Notes: generated from the sequence alone by a model not told the origin. Shown: positions 13,075 through 24,466, numbered from the stretch's first letter. The stretch: DNA of 64,000 nt from Neopestalotiopsis rosae (GCA_023078685.1 JALGAS010000005.1:3906001-3970000), one strand, 5' to 3'. Program-made: numbers and translations.

Positions 13075-14266
13075 CTATGATTTCTCCTGTTTACCATTAT
13101 CCGGCGCCTGCTCATAAGCCTCGACTGGGACTCGGTGCAACCCACACCAAAAAAAAGTGTCCGGGTTTTCTTTTGGGGCGACCCAAAAACTTCTTCCCTG
13201 GACGATTCTTGCAGCAACGATATCGTCGTCCTCCGTGCCCCAATCATCTAGCCCTGTCCTGATCGACACATACCTTTTTGCCTTTTCCGCAAAAGTGCCG
13301 TCTATTTTAACCTGCAAACTCCGGAGGTGAGTCAGCATGTCATTCGTGATGACACCCTTCGCGGTTGGCTCATCTTCCGACACGTTTTCAAAGAGCTGCC
13401 CTGTATGGATGGCTCTGAGAAACTCGTTACACAGTAACTTTTCATAAGTATGGAGAGCTTCGATATCAGCCATTCTATCGTGTATAAATTCTCGCCTTGT
13501 ATTTTTCCTTTCCACGTCTTTTTGGACGTCCTTGAGTACTGGATTGTTCTTTGTGAGGTCGGTGGTTTGCTTTTTGGGAACGATTGTTAGAGAGTGATGC
13601 CAGCCAACTTGGCTAGCATCACTCTCTAACAAAGTCGTTGAGTTTTCCACACTCTTATCACTAGGCCGATCTTTGTATGGCTTATCATCCATAATACTCC
13701 GAAGCTCGTCGAGTAATTTCTGATAGTTGCTCAAAATGTCTGAGAATTTCTGGTATGGTTCATCTGCTAAGCTCTTCTCCAGCGCCTGTGAACACATCAG
13801 TCAACTGGCCATTTCATTGCATTCACAATCACCTTCGTAATTGGGATGTACTGACGGTAGGGGGCTCTGCCGAAGCAAAACCTTTGGCTGTGAGTAAGGC
13901 CTCGGCGCAAGACTTGCAGGTCCACATGGAAAAATCCTCATCGTAGAAGTCTTGCTCAGGGAAGAGCTTCGAGCACTGGACACATGGCTTCTGGAGTGGC
14001 GAGTCGGAAGAGCTCGAGGCAAGGTCAGGTACAGCGGGCTGTATAGAACCACTCGGCGGGGGCCCATTCGGCGGGGGCCCATTCGGTGGGGGATGAAGGA
14101 GGCTTCTTGCATATATTTGACTGACGGGATCCGGAAGGGCCTCCCGAGTCACCCGAGTCTTCTGAAAATTGGAATATATTAGCAAACCACAGCATAAAGA
14201 CCCTCGACATGACCGGTAAGTGACCTTGAATGCCTTTCCTTTCACAACTCTTCTTTTTCTACCCAT
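13075..14266 (-). CDS. Unrecognised protein with a CxxC-CxxC zinc-binding pattern
   Basis: The proposed exons are 14266-13856 and 13785-13075, joined across a 70-bp intron with a GTCAGT donor and CACAG acceptor, giving 373 residues. A further 63-bp segment (14224-14162) has a branch-like GCTAAT and TTTTCAG end. It is in frame without stops, so it may also be an intron; the product would then be 352 residues. The N-terminal third is basic, followed by a Pro/Gly/Asn repeat (PPPNG twice, then PPPSG). Next is CVQC-x18-CKSC, a likely single zinc site. The second exon is charged and helical (DILSNYQKLLDELRSIM, MADIEALHTYEKLLCNEFLRAI). I do not recognise the family. The coding sequence contains a strong inverted repeat at 13586-13630. 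Confidence is high that this is a gene, low on exact 5' structure. Confidence 0.6.
13586..13630 (-). repeat. Perfect 15-bp inverted repeat (hairpin) inside a coding region
   Basis: The arm GTTAGAGAGTGATGC at 13586-13600 is the exact reverse complement of 13616-13630. The spacer adds four more pairs (AGCC/GGCT) around a five-base loop. In the minus-strand mRNA the single intervening mismatch becomes a U-G wobble, so the RNA could form a continuous 20-pair stem. Confidence 0.9.
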
Positions 14267-15168
14267 GCTTATGAAGTCGTTGCGGACTGGTAAAGATGTA
14301 TAAAGTTATCGAAATTGTGACACGAAGCGGAGACGAGAGGCAGTCAGGTCTATTCAATCTGGAGTTGTTGGCACCTCTATCTATGACGTGGTCGTCGTAG
14401 TCAATAGCGTTATCGAGTGATTGCGTAATTATTCTCGTTTCGTAACACTTCTGATAATCTTGAGGATAGGTTGATTGTGCTGCAAGGATTGTACGGAAGA
14501 AGTTGGCCTGAAAGAACTTTAATGCCGATCAGAAATGATGCGGTGGAAGTTGGGATCAAAACAGTCAACAGATGCACACACACGTCAAAAGTGTCGTCAT
14601 GGTCTGAGGGCTGTAGCTTCTAGTTTGTACGGCAGGGTCCCCATCATCTTATAGATCAGGAAAGGACGTTGGTGGACTGATGTAGCGGAAGTCTTCGTTT
14701 CCCAACCTGTGGTACTTCTTGGCTATCAAGTTATCGAGTTCTCTTGCCTTGTTACAGTTGAGCTACTGTATCATCATTTGGCATGCAGACGATATGTAAT
14801 CTGATTCTGTAAATTATTGCGCAGGTGTTGAGACCACAACGCCGACACAAATCAAGTGAGCCTTGTACAGCATGTCCCCAAGGGAAGCAGCGGCACGAGC
14901 ACAATTTGCGCGTGCCTTCATAATTCATTTTCTTTTAATCCATGGGCATGTAGGCTGACATAGGAACACATCGAGTTTAAGCCAAGTATGTTTATAAAGT
15001 GATGACATCTCTTTGGTCATCCGCGTTGGTGCTCGTGGTCTCTGGCCACTCATCATAGTATGTTTCTTGTGTTGAAAAGAAGTTATGTTACATTTATAAA
15101 CCGGCTAAAATAAAACAGTACAGAAGACATGAAATCACAAAAGTAAATCTAGCCGCAAACACTCCTAC
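14267..15168. other. Intergenic region between minus-strand genes
   Basis: There are about 900 bp of mixed composition between the CxxC gene and the stop of the protein kinase gene. There is no open frame over 60 codons and no tRNA or repeat that I can see. Confidence 0.5.
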
Positions 15169-17305
15169 CTAATCTGGCTGTATGGACATACTCCAAGCAA
15201 ACGATGCAGCCTGGTTAAGGAGAATCTGATTGCTAAGGTAATGGAGACTGTCTCTTGAACCATAGCTACTCTCGGGGCCATGGCTTCCAGGAGGCGGAGG
15301 AGGTGGAGGAGGCGGAGGCGGTTGGAACCACTCTACCGCCTCTTCAACCGGAGCCGAGTAGAACAGCTCGTTCAAGAGCGCCGCGATTTCCTCGTCAGGG
15401 ACGTAGTTTGGCCGAGGGTTGCGCCTGTTGGGCTTGACGTTGGCCGTCGCCAGCCCGTTTCTGACGGCCACCGTCAGCTCCTGCACGCTTGGGCGCTCCG
15501 TGGGCTCGATTGCCATGCAGTGGGCCACGAGCGTTCGCAGGCTGGGATCTGTGTCCACAAAGTTCTGCTCGGCCTCCCTGGCTTCCTTTTCATGCTCTGG
15601 GTGGAGATAGGAGCCGAATGAATCGATGTTTTTGCCTAGAATTGGCACCAGTCCTTTACGAGGACGAGAGTCTTGTTCGGCCGCCGTAACATCAATCATT
15701 CGGCCCGTGATCAAAGTGAACATGAGCTGCAAAATATTTAGTCTCTCCGAGGTTTTGGATTTAAGAGCAGAAAAGGAAAGGAAAGAAAGAAGCGAGGTCA
15801 TTTCCCCACTGGCTCCAGGTTGGACAATCAAACTTACCAGGGCAATGCAAAATATGTTCGTGTGAGTGCCGGGGTTGTGGCTAGAAACATCCCACCATAT
15901 GGTTTGCTCCTACTCGAGGTTAATTCTAGTTGTTTTGTGAATGTATTCTCGTATCAGTACTTACTGGAGCTTTATAATACCTCGACCCGCTTCCGTTTCT
16001 CCTGTCACTACAAACTGTTAGAAAAACACATAGGGGGTTCACACTCTGTTAACAAGGTACTTACTCATCTATATCAATGAACTGTGCCAAACCGAAATCC
16101 GCCAACTATTATGCCAGTCAATATGATGATCAATATTTGGAGAATGGACCAATACAGACCTTGATCTGGGGTACTGAGGGAACACGGTCTGGTGTTGCGT
16201 CGCCACACAATACTACCACCCTTGTCAGGACGTGAGACGAGCCACGCGCGTCAGGAACTACTTACCGTTGGCTGGTTTGATGTCGAAATGAACCAATTTA
16301 TTAGCCGTTGGGTGTCCCTGGTGCGGCGGAGTGAGTGGAATGGACGTGAATGAGCTTGGTCCAGCAGGACCCCCCGGGGCACTTCCAGGTATGACACTCG
16401 GAGGGGCCGAGGCAGGAGGCGCTGATGCGGCTTTCGGAGCCGTGCCTTGAGGGGCCGGAGTTGGAGGATCTGGAGGAACCATTGAGCGATTCTTTTGATC
16501 CATGAGCTCGACGGCCCTCGCAACTTGGGAGAAAGAAAACACGAGTTAGCAAAAAAGGACGACCAATTTGATCTATAGTCTCGGATACTCACGATCCATG
16601 AAGATCCGCCACAACACCCGGTCCGGTAGACGTTTTTCTATGAAGTCAAGAGGATCGATCATCCGATGAATGAGACGTTCGAGATCACCGTTAGCCACAA
16701 ATTCCATAATGACCAGTGGCTCCAATCCGAAGATATTTTCTCCTTTCCAGTCAACATCGCCGGTATCGTATGGCTTCTCGAACCGATCAACGACTCGAAC
16801 TATAGAAGGATCGTCGAAAAGCTGACCAAATCGCAAACATGGTCAGTTGGACCTGGTTCTCGGCGTTTGCCATGATATGCAAGTAAACAGACAAACAGAC
16901 TTACCTGCAGCAATTTACATTCTATTCTCAAATCTGCTGCCAACTCCTCAGTGGGATTCAATAACGCCTTGACCGCCAAATGTCGAACATGCTCTTGGTT
17001 TTCATTCTCCTCGGCGAGTTTTGCCGTAATTCCCCAAGCCCCTCCACCGAGCGCCTTGATATATTTATATCTGGCCTCCTCGTCAAAGTATGCTTGGAGC
17101 CTCGCTTGCGCAGCCATGTAGGCAGAGTTTGCTTCAGTCGCAGGTGAGTACAAGCCGTACCTTTGCCCTTTATATGTGTTAATATAATTAACCACATGAG
17201 ATGTGGATGCAGGTGAAGCTTATCCACTGACAATTCAGTTGCTGCCTCAGCTGCTGTAGCTGTTCGAGCTCTATACTGGACTCTCTTCTCCGGCGCCGGC
17301 GCCAT
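15169..17305 (-). CDS. Protein kinase-like protein with HFD catalytic motif and Pro-rich insert
   Basis: There are nine exons on the minus strand: 17305-17232, 17160-16905, 16821-16593, 16523-16266, 16212-16160, 16105-16065, 16007-15965, 15909-15838 and 15726-15169. All junctions join in phase, giving 527 residues. Kinase landmarks are a glycine loop (GGGAWG, 63-68), the ATP-binding Lys (about 89, LAVKALL), the helix-C Glu (about 105), the hinge IMEFVANGDLERLI, HFDIKPAN (265-272) in place of HRDLKxxN, ADFGLAQ (about 292-298) and a YYKAPEQ activation-segment end. The residues needed for catalysis (K, E, D, N, DFG Asp) are present, so it is probably active on Ser/Thr. A Pro/Ala/Ser-rich insert of about 55 residues precedes the catalytic loop. 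The C-terminal tail has an 11-Pro run. The frame is open 5' of the ATG without another ATG, so an additional upstream exon is possible. The first intron (GTCAGT donor) is the least certain. Confidence 0.8.
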
Positions 17306-18466
17306 TTTCTGCGCTGGATTCTCGGAAGACACCACAAACCTAGGAGGCGCCTCATCCTCATACTTTGGGATGATATAGTATCTCGTTGAAGGATGAGATA
17401 GGACGCGTAGCTAGTCTAGGTGCTGTTCTAGACTACGAGGAAGTGGCAAACCAGGTCCAAGAGATAATTCCATTCTATTGTCATGCTTTAGAAGCTATTG
17501 CTACAATGATGCTGATACGTACCACCTCATCCAAGAAAACGTAGAGGTACATGCACAAAGACGGAGTGTCTGTAGTTTCTGCATCCGGTATAAACAAAGA
17601 CAGTCCTAACAACACAATTGCTAGTTGTCATTTGTGCACTCTTTTGTCATCTGAGACCACAGAATTAGCATCCACGGTTGATTACCCGTACCACAATCCT
17701 CGGTATTGATGTAAATCAGCACGGGTCAAAACCATGAAGGAGGGTCAGAGACGTGACGAGAAAAAAAAAATAAAAAAGACACAAAAGAAGCAGACCACCT
17801 GGGATTGCGAGGACTACCCGGAAAATTTGTTGCAGGTTTTGTGCTTTTCCTGGCCAGTTTCCTGAACAGCAGATTTTACCACTGAGCCACATCACCAGAT
17901 TCATTTTCCGGGAGAGGCGACTTTCGTAGCTGGTTGATGAAAGGACCATTAAACACATCTATCTGTCTGCTTTCTGCCTGGCCACGAAGGAAGAGAGGTG
18001 GCATTCCCATATTTCTAAGGCGAATTTCTTCTCAAGGGGCAAACGTTAGTGGACCATGAATGAATCGCAAGCTCAATGTTTCGCAGGACAGTTTCGATAG
18101 AAAAATCAATTGCCAACCTAGAGTACAACCCCTCCCTCCCCATTCGTCTATGATGAAACCTTGCCTTCCTAATGTTGTAACACAATGCAGCAGCAGTAAT
18201 ACATGTGAGCCCTTCTCCCAACATTATCATGGATTCCCTGTCATCGACACTTTGTTATTCATGTCTGATAAACCGTTTTCCTTGTCATTTTTTGCCATGG
18301 TGATTCAGCCACGCTGGCCTCTTCGAGCCATGACACGTCTCCAATGTGCGATGGCGATGTCGAGGTATGGTTTTTGGCGGGCAGTTACATCTTGACTACC
18401 ATCCTCGAAATCGTATCCGGATCCCCAGCGAAGCCTGGCGAGTAGCCAGGTTTGCCGTTCTCATAT
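17306..18466. other. Intergenic region upstream of the kinase
   Basis: This holds the kinase promoter and the 3' side of the V-ATPase subunit gene. An inverted repeat with an A-box-like sequence and T-runs on the minus strand lies at 17817-17912 and is listed separately. No protein-coding gene is recognised. Confidence 0.45.
17817..17912 (-). repeat. 10-bp inverted repeat enclosing an A-box-like motif
   Basis: CCCGGAAAAT at 17817-17826 is the exact reverse complement of ATTTTCCGGG at 17903-17912. On the minus strand the enclosed sequence starts with GGTGATGTGGCTCAGTGGTA, which resembles a tRNA internal A-box. T-rich runs follow downstream (around 17787-17761 on plus coordinates). I could not fold a complete tRNA: the 3' half lacks a matching acceptor strand and a good B-box. 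Confidence 0.4.
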
Positions 18467-19319
18467 TTAACAGCTGACGTTGAGCGTAGCCTTCGAGTTC
18501 ATGAGAAGGGCAACAATGAGACCGTACAGACCCAAAACTTCGGCGAAAATGAGAATCAGAATCATACCGACGAAGAGTCGGGGCTGTTGAGCAGTTCCGC
18601 GCACACCAGCATCACCAACAATACCGATAGCGAAACCAGCGGCAAGACCGGCAAGACCGACGGCGAGACCAGCACCGAGCTGAATGAAACCAGTGAAAAG
18701 AGGAAGCTGTTGCGTAAGACCATCGGAAATCAGGACCGACACGACGAGACCGTAGATACCAATGATACCAGCCATAATGACGGGGACAATGTCTTGAGAG
18801 GAGATGTTAGCTGGAAGCTTCGACCATGGAGAAATGAATGCTGCATACTCTTGACGATCAGGTCAGGTCGGAGGACACCCATGGCAGCGATACCAACACC
18901 AGACTTGGCGGTACCGTAAGAGGCACCCAGGCATGTGAAGACGATAGCCGCCGTGCAACCCATAGCACCAAAGAATGGCTATAACGTGTTAGCCATTGTA
19001 ATGGACGATATACGATCTCGAACCGGCAAAGCTCATGAATTTCGATGTGTTTATGACGCCAAGTTCGATGGGTGGAGCAGGTGGTAACTAACCGCGTAGA
19101 CGGGGCTGTAATCGAGGAAATCGTTAGCAAAAACATCTTCTATGGCTGAGGAGTGAGGTGGTGCAATGCTTGAAGCATGTTTGAGATGCTGCAAGCCTGA
19201 GAGGATGGGTGCTTTGGAGCTCTTGCTGTTCTGCTTGACAGAGCTTGGAGCTGGGGCTGGGGCAAAAAGGCGCTCTCGATTACGTACCAGGCCTCGGAGA
19301 ATCCAACGGAGTCGCTCAT
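18467..19319 (-). CDS. vma3: V-type H+-ATPase 16-kDa proteolipid subunit c
   Basis: This subunit forms the rotating membrane ring of the vacuolar proton pump. There are four exons on the minus strand: 19319-19288, 19105-19093, 18978-18849 and 18792-18467. They join in phase to give 166 residues, close to the usual 160. The second exon is only 13 nt. The product has four hydrophobic helices with the duplicated small-residue pattern ([50 protein letters not shown]). The proton-carrying Glu is near residue 143 in [18 protein letters not shown]. The [13 protein letters not shown] start is like Neurospora vma-3. It is divergent from snu13 across about 700 bp that includes a 12-T run. A Vma11-type paralogue is possible in principle, but the N-terminus and length favour Vma3. 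Confidence 0.95.
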
Positions 19320-20021
19320 TTTGTCGGTGGTGATGTGCTTGATGGAAGCTTTGAAAGAAGAAAGAAAAGAGTCGGATGAAAGTTGTCGAGGCTGACGGAA
19401 TGGAAGATCGTGGTTTGTTGAAATGCGATGGTGACGACGTCGAAGGAGGTGTAAACTCAAGCACGGCAGCAGCAGCAGCTAACGTAGTGACGGGGAGAGG
19501 TCAAGTGTTGCTTTGGTCGCCCCGTTCCAAGGTTTGGGCTTTGATTGGGGAGCTTAGGCGGGTTTTCGCGACTTCGTTAGGTCAGCCGGTACCCGGAAAA
19601 AGAACGCAGCCGAACCTATTGAGCTTTGGGTGCGACTTTACCTCGTCAGTTGCCAGGCACCACCCAAACCACAACCTGGCAAGCCTGGAAGCTGCACCTG
19701 GCACAGTGCCACAGCCCAAAGCTCGAACCACAAGAGCTCGCACGGACGCTGACCCGAAATAGTTTAGCTTATGTAAAATCGAGTCTGCCAGCGTTCATGC
19801 ACATTGGCACTGGCACTCCTGGCAGTACATACCTTGTTATCGATTAGCGGTCGGGGCAGCCAATTTTTTTTTTTTAATTCCTTGTCCGAAAACTGGTGTT
19901 TGAGAAGCTATTTTCACCCTCACTCATCAACCTTCAACTCAGCTGCACATTCAGCCTCTCATTACAGGGCGAGCCAACGCAAGGAACCCTGCATATCAAT
20001 CGCATTCCAGCAACCGAAAAA
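19320..20021. promoter_or_regulatory. Divergent promoter region vma3 / snu13
   Basis: Both neighbouring genes start here and run outward. The region is GC-rich near vma3. It carries a T12 run at 19864-19875 closer to snu13, which may act as a nucleosome-excluding promoter element. Individual factor sites cannot be assigned with confidence. Confidence 0.6.
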
Positions 20022-20524
20022 ATGTCTGACCAGAAACAATCCGCTGCCTGGCCCTTGGCCGACGCTGCTCTGACCCAGGAGCTCCTCGACCTCGTCCAGC
20101 AGGCTTCGCACTACCGCCAGCTCAAGAAGGGTGCCAACGAGACCACCAAGACCCTCAACCGTGGTATCTCTGAGGTCGTCATCCTCGCTGCCGACACTCA
20201 GCCTCTGGCCATCCTGCTGCACTTGCCTCTGCTCGCTGAGGACAAGGTGAGAATTGCTTGGGGAGAAACGCGTGAAAGATTACAGTCGCTGACTCCTTGC
20301 AGAACGTTCCCTACGTCTTTGTCCCCTCCAAGATTGCTCTTGGCCGTGCCACCGGTGTCTCCCGCAGCGTCATTGCTGCCAGCATCACCACCAACGAGGC
20401 CTCTGACCTGATGTAAGTTGAAAAACACGGATGGTATCTCTGGGCGAGAATGGTATCGCTGACTTTTGACTACAGGACTCAAATCCGCAGCATCAAGGAC
20501 AAGATTGAGCGCCTCATGATCTAG
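20022..20524 (+). CDS. snu13: Snu13, L7Ae-family k-turn RNA-binding protein
   Basis: Snu13 (human 15.5K) binds kink-turns in U4 snRNA and in box C/D snoRNAs, nucleating U4/U6.U5 tri-snRNP and snoRNP assembly in the nucleus. There are three exons, 20022-20246, 20303-20412 and 20476-20524, all in phase, giving 127 residues, the family's usual size. The signature L7Ae segment reads [35 protein letters not shown], with the RNA-contacting KKGANETTK loop before it and the [10 protein letters not shown] segment after it. It ends with the conserved [14 protein letters not shown] helix. Nhp2 is the nearest paralogue, but the [25 protein letters not shown]-terminus is that of Snu13. Start: ATG at 20022. 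Confidence 0.95.
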
Positions 20525-21257
20525 ATATAGTACCGAGCGAAAAGGAGGACAGCGCGACCTTGCACCGAGCGATTGTTACGAGTGTCCTCTTGACTTGGGA
20601 AATACCATATGGGAAGAGAAATCTTTCTGAGATCTGAAGGCCGTGGTTGGACTATACATTTCAGTTAGTGATACTTTTGGTTGTAGAAAATCAATTTCAC
20701 TACGATCTGGATGCACTTATCATCGCCTTACTGGACGTGCGACTGGCTATATTCGTTAAAAATGTGTGATAGATGCGTGACAAGCGTCATGTATCCGTGC
20801 ATGGACTATACAGGACCGCGTGTGTGCAATATGAATACCGTCCTGTCAAATGTATGGTATTCTTGTGAACATGGCCTTGATCATTACCAGTAGTTACTCA
20901 CCTGGCATTACCCAATGTAACACTGCCATTGTCTCTACTCGGCATTTCTACCCATTCGCCCCACCAAATCCAATAACAACCCAGCGCTACCCCACCACCT
21001 GCGTCACCCCGCTGACCTAGCTTCAAAGACAGGCCTGCAGGTGACAATAATATGAAGGATCGCGAGCCGACACTCGGACTGAGCTGAACCAACAACTTCT
21101 TGTAGTTCGTGTAATTGGCAGCAGTGCTTGCATTCGCATCCAACATGCGCAAGCCTACATCTCGCACCTAACTTAATTTCACTTTATTTTGGCCTGTAGT
21201 CTACGTCTTTCCCTAATTCGCCTACAACTCAAAGCCAAAACCACTATTGGGACGACC
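20525..21257. other. Intergenic region, snu13 3' end and SAC gene promoter
   Basis: This is a spacer between two plus-strand genes. The first half should contain the snu13 terminator. From about 21170 the sequence becomes the leader of the SAC-domain gene. Upstream codons in that leader are in frame only for a non-ATG start. No extra gene is seen. Confidence 0.5.
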
Positions 21258-24200
21258 ATGCCTTCTTCCCTAGCTCGCAAGCTGCTGATCTGCGCCGCGG
21301 TAGATGGCCTCATAATTCAACCACTTGCTCCCAAGGGCCAACGTGCTTCTCAGCCGGTGAAAGTCAAATATGGCGACGCGTCAGTATCGTCGCTTTCGCG
21401 CGACCAGCTCCCTGACATAAGCAAACCCAACTCAACTTTTGAGGCCTTTGGCATTGTTGGTATGTTTACGTCATTGAAGGCGCAACTACTTCTTTCCTTG
21501 GATATGAGGAGGGCGCATATCTTTCGAGCATAGGAATAACCTCATCTGACAATCTTGCGTCACCCTATAGGCCTTTTTACAGTGTCCCGCCTGAGCTATC
21601 TCGTAACTATAACCGGCCGCCAACAAGTTGCCCAGATTCGGGGATCTCCAGTATATGTCGTCACAGATGTCGCTTTGACGCCATGTACTTCCCAGGCCGA
21701 GGCCGAGTCCGCTGTGAGACATACTAGCATCCAGCTTCGACGTGCCGCCCAGGCAAAAGATCTCAACGGCACCGATGATGAGCTATCCGGCTCTGAAACC
21801 GAGGCCGACGTCGCCTCGCTGCTGGGACATGACGAGGTAGACGAGGTGCAGAGCGAGCGCGGGAGCGTGTTAGGCAGGGGCGGCAACGACTTGGACGGGA
21901 GACTTGATGAAGATGCAGGAGAGAGAGAAGGCCGAAGCTCCATTGCTGAAGACGTGATTCAACGCAAGGGCAGTTACGGGCGCTTCGCTGAGCGTTGGTT
22001 CAGTCACCGCGGATGGGTACAAGATCAGAAGCGGAACATGGGGATCAGCGGCACAGCAACCCAAAGTTCAGACGTTCCTGTCGACACACAGGCGAAGAAG
22101 CAAGACAAGGGAGAGAAGAAGTTGAGCAATACGGTGGTCGCCGAAACAGCAAGCGACAAGGTGGCGAATGCGGTTTCAACAGGGGAAAGTTTGATACCCA
22201 AATTATTGCGTATGGCGCATATCTGGTTTGGCACTTCTCAAAGCTTTTACTTCAGTTATGATGTGGACATCACACGGAATCTGGAAAACCATGGACTTGC
22301 TTCTACTGGCGATGTCCCGCTTCATCGGACGGCTGAGCCGCTCTTTTTCTGGAACAGACACCTACTAAAGCCGTTTGCTGCTGCAAATGAAGACTCTCTT
22401 CTTCTACCACTGATGCAGGGATTCGTCGGACAGCGTGAGTTCACAGTAGACAGCCATCCTCCGCAAACGGATGACGACAAGGGATCCGCGGGAATGGAGA
22501 TGAATGATTTCACCCCTTCAGCATCCGGCACTACCTCACCGACGCCTGAGCCCTCGGCGGCTAAGGCTGTTCATCCGAGATCTAGTGAAAAGAAATTTTT
22601 GATCACAGTCATATCGCGCCGTAGCACCAAACGAGCTGGTCTGCGATATCTTCGGCGTGGTATTGACGAAGAGGGCCATGCTGCCAATAGTGTCGAGACG
22701 GAGCAGCTCTTGTCAAGCCCATCTTGGTCAGATTCCAGAATCTTCAGCTTTGTTCAAGTACGCGGCAGCATTCCACTCTTCTTTACGCAGTCTCCGTACA
22801 GCCTGAAACCTGCCGCCGTGATACAGCATTCCGAATCGGCCAACTTGAAGGCTCTCACACGGCATTTTGATCAGTTGCGCAAGCGCTACGGCGGCATTCA
22901 GGTTGTGAACTTGGTAGAAAAGCATGGTGTGGAATCTGTCGTTGGAGGAGCGTTTGAGCAAAACGTCCAGAAGTACAACGAAGACAAGCAAGCGGATCTA
23001 GACAAGGTCAACTTCGAATGGTTTGATTTCCATACTGCCTGTCGTGGCATGAAGTTCGAGAATGTCAGTCTGCTGATCGACACTCTTGGTGCCGAGGTTG
23101 AGAGCTGGGGCAGCACGATCCAGGACCGCCCAGAGGCAAGCAATAGTACTGGCGCTGGTGCTCTGACATCGACGCAAAAAGGCACCATTCGTACCAACTG
23201 TATGGACTGCCTTGATCGAACAAACGTGTGTCAGAGCAGTTTCGCCAAGTACATGCTTGATTCACAATTGAAGGATGAAGGGTTCGACATGAGCGTCCAA
23301 GCTGATCAAACAACGACATGGTTCAATACGCTTTGGGCGGACAATGGCGATGCAATCAGCAAGCAATATGCTAGCACGGCCGCAATGAAAGGAGACTATA
23401 CTCGAACACGAAAGAGAGATTATCGGGGTATGGTCAACGACCTCGGGCTGAGTTTGACTCGCTTCTACAATGGGTAAGTCTTTTGATCATTCTACACTGG
23501 TATCAAATTGGTGCTAACTATTTATCAAGCATGGTGAATGATTACTTCTCCCAAGCCGCCATTGACTTCTTGCTGGGAGGCGTTTCCTCCATGGTCTTTG
23601 AAGAGTTTGAGGCAACAATGATGACCAAGGATCCTGCCGTGTCAATGTCCAAGATGCGCGAGCAGGCCATTGAAACGTCTCAAAAGATTGTCATTGAAAA
23701 ACCGGACTCTGAAGATGTCATTGGTGGCTGGACGCTTTTGTCTCCGCAACAACCCGATACGATTAAGAGTCTCCCATTCGATGAAGTTGTGCTGCTTCTC
23801 ACCGATGCAGCATTGTATCTCTGCCGATTTGACTGGAAGCTCGACAAGGTCGCTAGCTTTGAGCGGGTTGATCTCGCGGACATCGTAAACATCAAAGTCG
23901 GCACATATGTTACGTCCACAATGTCCTCAACGCAAGCTGACGAGGAGAAGAACGTTGGATTAGTTATTACCTACGAACCTGGCAAGAACCATATACGGCG
24001 CTTCAATACGCGGACTTTGACAAGCACCGCTGGCGCTGCACCATCTAGCAGTGATGCGAAGACGGATTCCGCAAGTGAAAGCCAGAAGGACGACTCAGGT
24101 CCTGCTACATCTGGTGGTATTCTAGCGCCCATCTTTGGTTCTTCGTCCCCTACAAAAGCCGGGAAACCAAGCCAAGCTCAGAAGAGGATCGCCCTCAAGG

Positions 24201-24466
24201 CCTTGTATGCACAGTCATCCGAGAACGATGCTGGCATCGCTAGGAGGGGCAGCCGTGTACTCAGTGAACAGGAACAGGTTGAGGTACTGGCGTCCGAGAT
24301 TGAGAGGCAGGTTTTCATCGCTCAACCACTCAATGATAGCCAAAGCAATACGGAGAAGAAGAGCATTGTGGAGCGGGAAGACATTATCAGCCTTGCAGAG
24401 GCAAGGAGGAACACTGGACTGCTAGAGACTTGGGGTCATGCTGTCAAGAAGCTGGTCTGGGCATAA
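21258..24466 (+). CDS. SAC-domain phosphoinositide phosphatase with hSac2 domain
   Basis: This enzyme would remove phosphate from membrane phosphoinositides, as do mammalian Sac2/INPP5F and yeast Sac1. There are three exons, 21258-21459, 21571-23473 and 23530-24466, giving 1,013 residues. The SAC domain spans roughly residues 60-690, interrupted by acidic and Ser-rich low-complexity inserts. Its catalytic CX5R loop reads RTNCMDCLDRTN with nucleophile Cys near 611 and Arg near 617. Exon 3 begins a second conserved unit matching the hSac2 (INPP5F) homology domain, with the phrase GGWTLLSPQQPDTIKSLPFDEVVLLLTDAALYLCRFDW. The two-domain order argues for a Sac2-like enzyme rather than yeast Sac1 or Fig4. 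No C-terminal membrane anchor pair is evident, unlike Sac1. It probably acts at endosome or Golgi membranes (inference from the family). Confidence 0.9.

Noticed and set aside
14053..14093. CRISPR-like or regulatory repeat
   Set aside because: It is a short 15-bp in-frame tandem repeat encoding PPPNG units, not an array with spacers.
17800..17915. Complete tRNA gene with an intron on the minus strand
   Set aside because: Only the A-box-like part fits; no acceptor stem pairing or valid T-arm could be formed.
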